A DNA stretch of 52,594 nucleotides from Methylacidiphilales bacterium. Lineage in GTDB: Bacteria > Verrucomicrobiota > Verrucomicrobiia > Methylacidiphilales > UBA1321. Of this stretch, positions 44,156 to 52,594 are shown one piece after another. The number at the start of each line of letters is the position of its first letter. The stretch's first letter is position 1. The notes beneath the pieces are model-generated. The model did not search any database. It worked only from the letters and a program-made list of their open reading frames with translations, and was not told the origin of the DNA. The stretch is taken from contig JAJSLI010000169.1 in NCBI GenBank assembly GCA_021272315.1, positions 1-52,594 of the forward strand. The letters are read 5' to 3'. The position numbers and the translations under genes are program-made.

Positions 44156-45079
44156 ATGAAAATATCAATTATCGGTGGAGGAGGCCGGGTCGGTTCCTGT
44201 GCGGCGTTTGCGCTCCAATGTTCGGGCATCGTTAAGGAGATTGTTTTACTGGATGCAAACCAGGCCGCTGCCGAAGGCGAGGCCCTTGATCTACTTCATG
44301 GCGCCGCGTTTTGTGCCGATCAAAACATTCGCGCCGGCAACTATCCCGATTGCGCCCAGTCCGACATCATCTGCATCACAGCAGGACTACGCCGCAAACC
44401 CGACGAATCCCGGCTCGACCTCATCGCCCGCAACGTCACGCTCTTCCGCGGCATTATCCAACAGTTGAAAGAAGCCGGTCTGCGCAAGGATGCCCTTATC
44501 TTCGTCGTCTCGAATCCGGTGGACATCCTCACCCAGCTTGCCTTGGAGGACAGTGGTTTGCCAATCAACCAAGTTATCGGCCTCGGCACCGTACTCGATA
44601 CCTCCCGCTTTTGCTCGCTCATCGCCTCAGCCCTTAATCTCGCTCCCACTCAGGTGCGCGCCATGATCTTGGGCGAACACGGCGACAGCATGGTTCCCAT
44701 CTGGTCGTCGGCGACTCTCGATGGCTTTCCGCTTTTGAAGTTCACCGGTGTCACGCCTACCTTCCAAAGTCAAATCTTCGAGCGCACCCAAAAAAGCGGC
44801 GCCGAGGTCATCTCGCGCAAGGGTGGCGCCGGTTACGCCGTCGGCGTCGCGATCCGTGAAGTCATCGACTGCATCGCTTTGGATCGCCGCCGCGTCCTCC
44901 CGATCTCGAGTCATATCAAGGGCGCCTATGGCATCCGCGACATTAGCATCAGTGTCCCGACCGTAGTTGGCCGCACCGGCGTCGTTCAACATGTGGAATT
45001 GGAACTCTGGCCTAAGGAATTGCAAGGCTTGCAGCTCTCGGCAAAAGCACTCAAGGATATCCGCGCCAAGGTCAAATAA
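44156..45079 (+). CDS. Lactate/malate-type dehydrogenase of the BMC operon
   Basis: 307 aa of the LDH/MDH superfamily: Rossmann GGGGRVGS (7-14), LDTSRF (Arg151), GEHGDSMVP with catalytic His175. The substrate-specificity loop is TAGLRRKPDESR: Arg at the position that is Gln in lactate and Arg in malate dehydrogenases, hence malate-like. It is the last gene of the operon, 53 bp after the aldolase, and has no encapsulation peptide. It is the only oxidoreductase besides the aldehyde dehydrogenase, so may regenerate NAD+; whether it uses oxaloacetate, pyruvate or another 2-oxo acid is open. No lactaldehyde reductase gene is in the window. Confidence 0.85.
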   Translation: MKISIIGGGGRVGSCAAFALQCSGIVKEIVLLDANQAAAEGEALDLLHGAAFCADQNIRAGNYPDCAQSDIICITAGLRRKPDESRLDLIARNVTLFRGIIQQLKEAGLRKDALIFVVSNPVDILTQLALEDSGLPINQVIGLGTVLDTSRFCSLIASALNLAPTQVRAMILGEHGDSMVPIWSSATLDGFPLLKFTGVTPTFQSQIFERTQKSGAEVISRKGGAGYAVGVAIREVIDCIALDRRRVLPISSHIKGAYGIRDISISVPTVVGRTGVVQHVELELWPKELQGLQLSAKALKDIRAKVK

Positions 45080-45152
45080 AAAACCGCGCCCATGCGTGCT
45101 GAACGCTGTCACATGGCATGACTAGCTCATTGAAAGTGGGACGAAATGAAAC

Positions 45153-45178
45153 CCTGATGTCGCATTTATTCCATCAGG
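45153..45178 (+). other. Hairpin in the convergent gap after the BMC operon
   Basis: CCTGATG-12 nt-CATCAGG lies between the BMC operon end and the convergent trehalase-family gene, extended by CGAAA/TTTCG arms further out. It lacks a strong T-run but is the only candidate for transcription termination in 45080-45316; nothing else was recognised there. Confidence 0.3.
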
Positions 45179-45316
45179 CCGTTTCGCATTGTTATTGATG
45201 CTATGTCTTTTGGAGGAAGTGCTCGCGGAAGAGAGGATAAGGCCGTGAGGGGAGCACACTACAAAATTCGTCTCCTCAATCGCATGCGAAGCTAAGACAT
45301 CCATTTCATGCAATAC

Positions 45317-46708
45317 TCAAGGCACCTTCGTGCACTCCAACTGATACCGCGGATCTAAAAGCCAGAAGGATGACTCGTCTTCCAGAAAAGCAAGCGCATC
45401 AAGGAACACGCCTGCCGTCCATCCCATTAAGCGGATCGTGTGGTCGTCGTCCGAAGTCGAGGAGAGATGACCGGGCTCGTTGGTTTGTCCATGAAGGACT
45501 TCGTCTTTGGGGGGAGGAACGGTTGATGGGAGGTAGCCCGGCTCATTGACCGTTCGGGTCGTACCATCGACAGCGTTATATTTTTCCCAGAGATCACCTG
45601 TCTTTTCGAACCCGCGGCAGACCGTTTCAATATATTTGCGGGCGATGCGACGAGCATCCTCCATGTAACCGTAACGCTGCAGTGCGCGATAGGTGATGTG
45701 CTGCAGAGGGGGCCATGCATTGGGATAATCCCACTGACAGATCCGGCGTGGCTTCTTGGGAATGGCGCCGGCGGAAATGCCGTACGGGTATTCGAGCTGG
45801 GGAAGGATTTTTTCCACGGTCAGGGCTGCCTGGCGCTTGTCGGCTAATCCGCACCAAAGCGGATGCAGGGCCGCGGCAGTTACAAAAGATCCCCGTTTCT
45901 TTTCGACAAAATTATAGTCGAAAAAGCCTCCTTGCTCTTCGTCCCAGCACAGCTGGCACATCAAGGCCCGCCGTTGTCTCGCCTTGTCGAGCCAGCGGGA
46001 GCTCGCCGCGCTCCCGCTCCAGGCGGCAAGGAGAAGTTCGTATAGGTAAAGATTACTGTTAAGGTCAATCGCGCAGAAGTTTTCGCAGACATCGTTGAAG
46101 CGGGGTGTGAAATCCCAGCCGGTTTCGGCCTCCGCCATGGTATGAGAAAGTTCCTTCAGGCATTCTTCCGGCGAACGATCTGTCAACCCGACACGTGGCG
46201 CCACGACGGGATAGAATTCAATCAGTTCCTGCCGCGGCGCATGATTTCCGTGGTGGAATAGACCCGTTGGAGAGAGCCGCTTAGCCGTCCAGAATTGATA
46301 TTCGCGTTCCAAAATCGGCGCGGCATTGATCGCAAAGTCTGGATCCTCCGTCTTGGCGGAGACCATGGCGATGAGTGGACCGAGATAGGGTGGCTGCGAG
46401 CGATTGAGATAAAACGTTCGATTCCCGTTGGGCATGAACCCAAATCGTTCGACAAGATTCATGATGTTGAGGGTGTTCCCGATCGCCAAATCCTTTTGAC
46501 CGTCCGCCAATAGACCGACGGAGGTAAAGTAAGTGTCCCAATAGTAAAGTTCCTGGAAGGAACCTTTGCAGCAGGGAACCGTATAAGGATGGGGCAGCCC
46601 GATTAAAGATCCTTCATCCTTTGGGACAGTACGTACCGTTTCATACCAATGGTCGAAAATGAATTTTTTGACTTTCCGAATGTTTGATGAGCCAAGTTCG
46701 AGATTCAT
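45317..46708 (-). CDS. GH37 (trehalase)-family protein with altered second catalytic segment
   Basis: 463 aa, shorter than most trehalases (about 550), with no signal peptide. Both GH37 signatures are recognisable: KGSFQELYYWDTYF (48-61) and QWDYPNAWPP (325-334). The acid residue is present as Asp199 in ETGWDF. The usual glycine-rich GGGGEYP segment with the base Glu is replaced by a 45-residue stretch containing two copies of a NEPG(Y/H)L-ST motif (388-396 and 410-418) before GWTAGVF. Activity on trehalose is therefore uncertain; other alpha-glucosides or loss of hydrolysis are possible. A weak DeoR-like site lies just before its start, and it is convergent with the BMC operon. Confidence 0.75.
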   Translation of the reverse strand: MNLELGSSNIRKVKKFIFDHWYETVRTVPKDEGSLIGLPHPYTVPCCKGSFQELYYWDTYFTSVGLLADGQKDLAIGNTLNIMNLVERFGFMPNGNRTFYLNRSQPPYLGPLIAMVSAKTEDPDFAINAAPILEREYQFWTAKRLSPTGLFHHGNHAPRQELIEFYPVVAPRVGLTDRSPEECLKELSHTMAEAETGWDFTPRFNDVCENFCAIDLNSNLYLYELLLAAWSGSAASSRWLDKARQRRALMCQLCWDEEQGGFFDYNFVEKKRGSFVTAAALHPLWCGLADKRQAALTVEKILPQLEYPYGISAGAIPKKPRRICQWDYPNAWPPLQHITYRALQRYGYMEDARRIARKYIETVCRGFEKTGDLWEKYNAVDGTTRTVNEPGYLPSTVPPPKDEVLHGQTNEPGHLSSTSDDDHTIRLMGWTAGVFLDALAFLEDESSFWLLDPRYQLECTKVP

Positions 46709-46715
46709 ATTATTG

Positions 46716-46729
46716 GATCTATATCAATC
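46716..46729. promoter_or_regulatory. Weak fourth DeoR-like site
   Basis: GATCTA-TA-TCAATC, one mismatch from GATYGA-N2-TCRATC, 8 bp upstream of the trehalase-family start. A single weak match; possible chance occurrence. Confidence 0.25.
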
Positions 46730-46972
46730 ACACAAAACCATCGCGCAATTTGCTGCGTGAGATGAATTGTGCTTCGGGGAGGTAATGGTTGGTATCCGAC
46801 CCACGGTCAAGCTTTGACAATTAAGCTGTGATTATGAGGTTTGATTTTCTCTGCAATCTAGCGGTTTCAAGTGGCCCGTTAAAGCATTTTTCCTCTCACT
46901 TTGGCTTTGGCCGACATTGCCGGAGTAACCTTTTTAACTCGGGTAATCTTCGCTGCTGGCAGGCAGAAAGCA

Positions 46973-49900
46973 TCAAGCCTCGTCCAATATCGCCCGCATG
47001 GTCTTCAATAAGATTTCCGACGTGCAAGGTTTTGTCAGAAAGTGTTTGACTCCGGCCCCGGACACTTTGCCTGCGCCGCCGTTCTCAGTTAAACCGCTCA
47101 TGGCCACGATTTTGACCGCCGGATTGATCCGCCTCAGGGCGTGGATCGTGGCCAAACCGTCCATGACCGGCATCTTCATATCGGTGAGGACCACAGCAAT
47201 CTGGTCCCGATGCTGGGCATAAATGGCCACAGCCTCCGCACCGTTTATGGCGGTCAAGATCCGGTAGCCGAAGGCCTGCAAAGTCTGGCCGGTGATAGTG
47301 AGGATTGAAGCCTCGTCATCAACCAGCAAAACCGTCTCGCCGTTTCCTCGCGGCAAGCTGACCTCTTCCGACGGGTCTTTTTCCGCTTCGGAAGATTTTT
47401 CCATAGCGGGCAGGTAGACTTTGAAAGTCGTGCCTTTACCAGGCTCGCTGTAAACATTAACGACTCCTCCATGACTTTTGATAATGGCCATCACCGTCGA
47501 CAGGCCCAAGCCGGTGCCTTTGTCCAATTCTTTGGTGGTGAAAAAAGGCTCGAAAATCTTGCCGTGGATTTCAGGCGGTATTCCCGTCCCCGAATCGGTC
47601 ACGGTGATGCTAACATACCTCCCGGACTTGGCCTGCATGTTCATCGCGGCGTAGTGTTCATCCAACACACAATTTTCGACGCTGATGGCTAAACTGCCGC
47701 CGTTCGGCATGGCGTCCCGGGCATTCACGCATAGGTTCAGGAGTATCTGGTGCACTTGGGTTGGATCGCCCAGAATCGTCCACGTATCCTTGGGAATGGA
47801 AAACTCCAGCCGGATGTCTTTGGGGAAGGTATCCTTGATGATTCTTTCGAGGTCCTTCAAGAGGTGCTTGGGATGAATTTCGATTCGTTCCCCTTCCAAA
47901 CCGCGCGCAAACGAGAGGACCTGCCGCACGATATCCGCGCCCCGCTTGGCGCTGCTCCGGATGGTCTCCAGAATTTGCTTTGTCTGCGGATCACCTGCCG
48001 TGGTCTTGAGAACGTCGATCGACATCATGATCGGCGCCAAAATATTGTTCAGGTCATGCGCGATGCCTCCGGCCAAGGTGCCGATGCTTTCCATCCGCTG
48101 CGCCCGCAGAAACTGGGCTTCGATTAACTTTTTCTCCGTGATGTCGGAATTGATCGAGAGCACCGACTTGGGACGCCCTTCATTGTCCCGAATGAGTGTG
48201 GCGTGCACCTCGATGGTAAGTTCACGCCGGTCCTTGGTGACATGATGGAGTTCGCCGTTCCATTCGCCCCGGCTGATTGTCAACCTATTGATTTCTTCAA
48301 ATTTTTTCGGGTCGGTGTGAATAATTTCGAGAATACTCCGGCCAACGACTTCCTGGCGCGTCCAGCCATAGTTGCGCTCGGCACCCTTGTTCCAAAACAG
48401 GACCTTCCCCTCGAGGTCGCGGACAATAATCGCATCACGCGCCTTGTCCAGAAAATCCGCTTGTTCGGCAATTTGTTCCACGGCCTTTTTCCGCTCAGTG
48501 ACGTCGCGAAAAGACCAAATTCTTCCAAAATTTTTCCCGTCCTGGCCCCGGACGGGTGCCGTGTATCGGTCAAAGAATCTCCCGTCAAGGAGTTCAACCT
48601 CATCATGACTGACGTCGTCTGGATGATCATAAAGATAGGCGACTTTCTCGGCAAATTGCCGGGGATTTTTAACTTGCTTGATAATCCAATCATATCGCCG
48701 TTGATGATCGCTTTCATCGGCCCATTCCTCGGGAAGGCTCCATAAATCGACCATCCGTCGATTCTGGAGCACTTTTTGCCGATCGCTGTTGACGATCAGG
48801 ATTCCATCAATGTCTGCATTGAGCTGGGCCTCGAGCATGGCGGTTTTCCAGAGAAGCTGCTCGTCGATCCTTCGGGCTTCCGTAATATCACGCTCGATGG
48901 CGGCAAAATGCGTGCATTTGCCCTCGGCGTCAAAGATGGGAACAATGTCGATATCCATCCAGTACTCGGTGCCATCCTTGCGATAATTGATGAGTTGCCG
49001 CCGAATCGGCTGATGCTGTATCAGGGCCTGGCGAATCTCAGCCAGGACACGTCGGCCGGTTTTGGGACCCTGGAGAATACGGGGAGTGCGCCCGAGCGTC
49101 TCGGCTTGCGTGTAACCCGTAAGCCGCTCGAACGCCTCATTTACGAAGACAATTCTCGGGCCTGGCTCGTCGATTAGCTCAGCCTCGGTGATCATGACAA
49201 CGTCGCTCAACTTCGAAACGCATGTATCGAGCAAAGTCAGCTGTTGCTCCGCCCGCCTGCGTTCGGTCATATCGTTCATGATCGCAATGAAATGGGTAAT
49301 GACTCCTTCCTTGGAACGGACGGGGGTGATCGTGTGCTCGTCGTGGTAGAGGCTCCCGTCTTTGCGCCGGTTGGTGAAATTGCCACGCCATGTCTTGCCG
49401 GAGAGAATGGTGGCCCAAAGGTTTTGGTAAAACTTCCGGTCGTGCTTGCCGGACTTGAGCAGACGCGGCGTTTTGCCCATGACCTCTTCGGAAGAATAGC
49501 CCGTCAAGCTGGCGAAGGCTTCGTTGACCCAAAGAATGATGCCTTTGGCGTCCGTAATGACCACCGCATTCGCGGCGGTGGCCAAGGCGGTGCTTTGCAG
49601 CAGGAGTTTCTGTTCCGAACGAAGTGCCTCCTCGTTGTGTGCGGCCAGTTCCGCATCGCGAAGAGTTTTCAGGCGTGTCACATCCTTGCTTGTCGACAGG
49701 ATATATTCAACCCGGCCCTCTCGATTGCGGATCGCTTTGCTGGAAACGTCCACGTAAACCAAGGAACCATCTTTTTTCCGGCGGGTTGTTTCGTAGGTTG
49801 GCAGTTCTGCAACCAGCACCTTCCGGAGCATTTCGCCTTCATCTTCCATCCGGTCCGTAGGAATGATGAGTTCGCCCTCCAGACGGCCCACAGCCTCTTC

Positions 49901-50029
49901 ACTTGTATAACCAAATAGATCTTGCGCGCCCCGGTTCCAATAAACCACTCGGTCTTCCGGCGTCTTAACGATAATGGCGTCGACTATTTCGCCCAACAGG
50001 AACTCATCAAAATTGGGCGTCATAGGCAT
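46973..50029 (-). CDS. Soluble hybrid histidine kinase with five PAS domains
   Basis: 1018 aa, no membrane segment. Five PAS/PAC units: about 5-120, 140-258, 266-385, 392-512 and 520-635 (for example GYTSEE..G and RRKDGS / YRKDGT motifs). HisKA with His658 in [10 protein letters not shown]; HATPase with [24 protein letters not shown] and GTGLGLSTV (N, G1 and G2 boxes); C-terminal receiver with LLVDDE and Asp950 in [11 protein letters not shown], Lys in TKPC. PAS3 and PAS4 could bind flavin or heme but no diagnostic residues were noted. A phosphorelay partner is not in the window. The start ([14 protein letters not shown]) is the only long one; Met3 is an alternative. Confidence 0.93.
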   Translation of the reverse strand: MPMTPNFDEFLLGEIVDAIIVKTPEDRVVYWNRGAQDLFGYTSEEAVGRLEGELIIPTDRMEDEGEMLRKVLVAELPTYETTRRKKDGSLVYVDVSSKAIRNREGRVEYILSTSKDVTRLKTLRDAELAAHNEEALRSEQKLLLQSTALATAANAVVITDAKGIILWVNEAFASLTGYSSEEVMGKTPRLLKSGKHDRKFYQNLWATILSGKTWRGNFTNRRKDGSLYHDEHTITPVRSKEGVITHFIAIMNDMTERRRAEQQLTLLDTCVSKLSDVVMITEAELIDEPGPRIVFVNEAFERLTGYTQAETLGRTPRILQGPKTGRRVLAEIRQALIQHQPIRRQLINYRKDGTEYWMDIDIVPIFDAEGKCTHFAAIERDITEARRIDEQLLWKTAMLEAQLNADIDGILIVNSDRQKVLQNRRMVDLWSLPEEWADESDHQRRYDWIIKQVKNPRQFAEKVAYLYDHPDDVSHDEVELLDGRFFDRYTAPVRGQDGKNFGRIWSFRDVTERKKAVEQIAEQADFLDKARDAIIVRDLEGKVLFWNKGAERNYGWTRQEVVGRSILEIIHTDPKKFEEINRLTISRGEWNGELHHVTKDRRELTIEVHATLIRDNEGRPKSVLSINSDITEKKLIEAQFLRAQRMESIGTLAGGIAHDLNNILAPIMMSIDVLKTTAGDPQTKQILETIRSSAKRGADIVRQVLSFARGLEGERIEIHPKHLLKDLERIIKDTFPKDIRLEFSIPKDTWTILGDPTQVHQILLNLCVNARDAMPNGGSLAISVENCVLDEHYAAMNMQAKSGRYVSITVTDSGTGIPPEIHGKIFEPFFTTKELDKGTGLGLSTVMAIIKSHGGVVNVYSEPGKGTTFKVYLPAMEKSSEAEKDPSEEVSLPRGNGETVLLVDDEASILTITGQTLQAFGYRILTAINGAEAVAIYAQHRDQIAVVLTDMKMPVMDGLATIHALRRINPAVKIVAMSGLTENGGAGKVSGAGVKHFLTKPCTSEILLKTMRAILDEA

Positions 50030-50238
50030 TTAAAGTTTAGCTGCTCCCCCCCCCAGGTAACGATTTACTTATGTTATCATCATTAGACTCATTTGCAAAG
50101 GCGGGTTTAAAACTTATAGGAGTTAATGATGCCCTTGCCAGGCCCTCGAAGGATGCTCCCTATCGTTGGAAGATGGTCTTGCAGAAGATTAATTTTAACG
50201 GAATGACTTCGTAGAATTATAACAATCCAGACAACCCC

Positions 50239-52594
50239 TCACCCGACCACGAAATTGATCAGCTTGTCGGGCACAAAGATCACTTTCTTGAGCGTTTTGC
50301 CCGCTGTCCACTCGGCAAAGGCGGGCAACGCCCGGGCAGCGGCTTCCACCACGTCCTTCGTTGCACCGGGCGGAACCGTAACGTGGCCGCGCACCTTGCC
50401 GTTGACCTGAAAGACGATTTCAATCTCGGTCTTGACGAGATGCTGCGGGTCGGCGACGGGCCAAGCCTCGTAAGCTAGCGACTCATCATGGCCGAGCTGC
50501 TTCCAGAGTTCCTCGGCCATGTGAGGAGCAAACGGCGCGAGGAGCAACACCAGCGGCTCGACCACTGTGCGTGGACGCGTCGCCTCTTTGGTCAGGTCGT
50601 TGACCAGTACCATCAGCGCCGAAATCGCCGTGTTGAACTTTAGTTTTTCGATATCGTCGCTTACTTTCAATATCGCGGTGTGCAGGCTACGCAGCAAGTT
50701 GGCGGAGGGCGCGGCAGCGGTCACCTTCGCGGGCGCGAAATGCCACTCGCCCTCCTGGCTCTCCTCCATGACCAAACGCCAGACGCGGCCCAGGAAACCG
50801 TAGACACCCTCGATGCCGGTGGTGGACCACGGTTTCATCTGCTCCAGCGGCCCAAGAAACATCTCGAAAAGGCGTAGCGAGTCGGCTCCATACTCTGTGA
50901 CCACGTCGTCGGGATTGATCACGTTGCCCCACGACTTCGACATCTTGCGATTGTCCTCGCCGAGAATGATGCCCTGATTGACCAGCTTGTGGAATGGCTC
51001 GGGCGTCGAGACGACTCCGAGATCGAAGAGCACCTTGTGCCAGAAGCGGGCGTAGAGAAGATGCAGGACGGCGTGTTCCGCCCCGCCGATGTAGAGATCG
51101 ACGCCCTTGGTACCCATCCAGTATTTCTCCACCGCCAGATCGATCATTTTCCCGGAATTTTTCGGATCGCAATAGCGCAGGTAGTACCAGCACGAGCCAG
51201 CCCACTGCGGCATCGTGTTCGTCTCACGCACACGGCCATCCGGCAGCCGGAGCCAGTCGCCCGCCTTGGCCAGCGGCGCATTCCCTTCGGGACTCGGCTT
51301 GTAGTCGTCCAACTCGGGCAACATCAGCGGCAATTCCGATTCGGGAATGACTTCGTGCTCGTTGCCGTTCCAAATCACGGGAAAGGGTTCGCCCCAGTAA
51401 CGCTGCCGGGAAAAAAGCCAGTCGCGCAGCTTATATTGGATGCGTCTGGAGCCGAGCTTCTTCTCCTCGAGCCACGAAATTATCTTCGCCTTTGCCTCGG
51501 CAGTTGGTAGCCCGTCGAGGAAATCAGAATGGATGACGTGGCCTTCACCGGTAAACGCCGCAACGGACGTGTCGGCCTGCCGTAAACCGGATGCGGATTG
51601 GAGCGATTCGACCACCTCGATGATGGGGAGAGCATACTTCACCGCAAATTCATGGTCCCGCTCATCATGCGCTGGTACGGCCATGATCGCACCGGTGCCG
51701 TATCCCATGAGAACGTAGTCGGCTATCCAAATCGGTATTTTTTCGCCGTTTACCGGATTGATTGCCTCAGCTCCGGTAAAAACGCCGGTCTTGCTTTTGG
51801 CTAGGTCGGTCCGTTCCAGGTCGCTTTTATTTGCCACCTCGACCTTGTATTTCTGCACAGCGTCGCGCTGTTCCGGCGCCGTGATTCTGTCCACCAACGG
51901 GTGCTCAGGCGAAAGAACCATGTAGGTCGCGCCGAAGAGCGTGTCGGGCCGCGTGGTGAAAACGGTGACTCCTGCGGAGGGCAGCTCCGCTTCGCGGCCA
52001 GAGACATCGAGCGGGAAAACCACTTCCGCGCCTTCGCTGCGGCCGATCCAATTGCGCTGCATTTCCTTGAGCGACTCGGGCCAGTCGAGCTGGTCGAGAT
52101 CGTTCAGCAACCGCTCGGCGTAGGCGGTGATTTTCAGCATCCACTGGCGCAGTAGACGCCGCTCGACCGGATGGTTCCCCCGCTCCGAGCGCGGCCCCTC
52201 TTCAGTTGCAAGCACTTCCTCGTTGGCCAAAACGGTGCCGAGCGCGGGACAGTACCAGACCGGCGCGTGCGAAACGTAGGCCAGCCCCTTCTTGTAAAGT
52301 TGGATGAAAATCCACTGTGTCCACTTGTAATAGGCGGGATCGGTTGTGTTGATCTCGCGCGACCAGTCGTAGGAAAAGCCGAGCTCCTGGATCTGACGGC
52401 GAAAGGTCGCGATATTCTTCTCTGTCGTCTCGCGCGGATGCGTTCCGGTCTGTACGGCGTATTGCTCAGCGGGCAGGCCGAAGGCGTCCCAGCCCATCGG
52501 ATGGAGCACGTTGAAACCCTTCATCCGCTTGTAACGCGACACAATATCGGTGGCGATCCAGCCCTCGGGATGACCAACATGAAGCCCCGCGCCC
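50239..52594 (-). CDS. leuS: Leucyl-tRNA synthetase (N-terminus outside window)
   Basis: About 784 codons shown. The frame remains open to the edge and includes HVGH (the HIGH motif) before [17 protein letters not shown], so the gene begins just beyond 52594; the methionine-equivalent GTG at 52542 is not the start. It charges tRNA-Leu. Visible: the zinc/editing-domain region with the hydrolytic CP1 motif [47 protein letters not shown] (class I signature), and the C-terminal anticodon-binding and LeuRS-C parts ending KLINFVVG. Conserved core gene unrelated to the BMC system, useful for placing the organism. Confidence 0.96.
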   Translation of the reverse strand, partial: GAGLHVGHPEGWIATDIVSRYKRMKGFNVLHPMGWDAFGLPAEQYAVQTGTHPRETTEKNIATFRRQIQELGFSYDWSREINTTDPAYYKWTQWIFIQLYKKGLAYVSHAPVWYCPALGTVLANEEVLATEEGPRSERGNHPVERRLLRQWMLKITAYAERLLNDLDQLDWPESLKEMQRNWIGRSEGAEVVFPLDVSGREAELPSAGVTVFTTRPDTLFGATYMVLSPEHPLVDRITAPEQRDAVQKYKVEVANKSDLERTDLAKSKTGVFTGAEAINPVNGEKIPIWIADYVLMGYGTGAIMAVPAHDERDHEFAVKYALPIIEVVESLQSASGLRQADTSVAAFTGEGHVIHSDFLDGLPTAEAKAKIISWLEEKKLGSRRIQYKLRDWLFSRQRYWGEPFPVIWNGNEHEVIPESELPLMLPELDDYKPSPEGNAPLAKAGDWLRLPDGRVRETNTMPQWAGSCWYYLRYCDPKNSGKMIDLAVEKYWMGTKGVDLYIGGAEHAVLHLLYARFWHKVLFDLGVVSTPEPFHKLVNQGIILGEDNRKMSKSWGNVINPDDVVTEYGADSLRLFEMFLGPLEQMKPWSTTGIEGVYGFLGRVWRLVMEESQEGEWHFAPAKVTAAAPSANLLRSLHTAILKVSDDIEKLKFNTAISALMVLVNDLTKEATRPRTVVEPLVLLLAPFAPHMAEELWKQLGHDESLAYEAWPVADPQHLVKTEIEIVFQVNGKVRGHVTVPPGATKDVVEAAARALPAFAEWTAGKTLKKVIFVPDKLINFVVG

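Noticed and set aside
45122..45313. 63-aa minus-strand ORF between the BMC operon and trehalase homologue
   Set aside because: No recognisable motif, no ribosome site noted, and the region contains a hairpin; probably chance.
50126..50206. 26-codon plus-strand ORF with a good ribosome site (AGGAG before ATG ATG)
   Set aside because: It is antisense to its neighbours, has no conserved feature and could be a chance ORF; too weak to annotate.

Overview
This window comes from a member of the Verrucomicrobiota, probably near the Opitutales or Chthoniobacterales. Three things point there: a complete four-gene Verru_Chthon cassette of pilin-like proteins, a Planctomycetes-Verrucomicrobia-type bacterial microcompartment (BMC) operon for 6-deoxysugar use, and a giant autotransporter-associated beta-strand-repeat protein, alongside many carbohydrate-active enzymes. 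No tRNA, rRNA, CRISPR array, transposase or prophage gene was seen.

Layout. 1-8083 (-) is one uninterrupted reading frame of more than 2690 codons for a secreted beta-strand-repeat surface protein that runs off the left edge; short ORFs in other frames there are shadows. 8253-10151 (-) is a membrane glycosyltransferase-like protein with a TPR tail. 10396-18368 (-) is a saccharide-utilisation group: esterase, L-rhamnose mutarotase, GH116-like enzyme, GH5 enzyme and ADP-ribosylglycohydrolase-like protein, divergent from an AraC regulator (18458-19345, +). 19423-28029 (-) holds a six-hairpin glycosidase-like protein and two tandem heparinase II/III-like lyases. 28263-34039 (-) is the Verru_Chthon cassette (transcribed D-B-C-A), preceded by a LacI-family regulator. 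35521-45079 (+) holds an SGNH esterase, a DeoR regulator and the BMC operon (pduL, three BMC-H, acetate kinase, three BMC-P, CoA-acylating aldehyde dehydrogenase, class II aldolase, lactate/malate-type dehydrogenase). 45317-52594 (-) holds a trehalase-family protein, a five-PAS hybrid histidine kinase and the 3' part of leuS.

How it fits together. Extracellular lyases, hydrolases and esterases probably release rhamnose or fucose from a complex glycan. RhaM interconverts the anomers. After isomerisation and phosphorylation by enzymes not encoded here, the aldolase would split the sugar phosphate to DHAP and lactaldehyde. The BMC would then contain lactaldehyde and convert it through lactyl-CoA and lactyl-phosphate to lactate plus ATP.

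Regulation is the most informative new layer. A palindrome GATYGA-N2-TCRATC occurs before the SGNH gene, at the DeoR start and over the -10 box of the BMC operon, with a weaker copy before the trehalase homologue: a candidate DeoR regulon. A second palindrome, GTCAA-N4-TTGAC, occurs before the LacI gene, before the Verru_Chthon cassette and before the giant repeat protein: a candidate LacI regulon linking a pseudopilin-like system to a surface protein. The Verru_Chthon D-B-C-A order parallels the GspH-I-J-K minor pseudopilins of type II secretion. All functional and regulatory statements are from reading the sequence; no database search was run.
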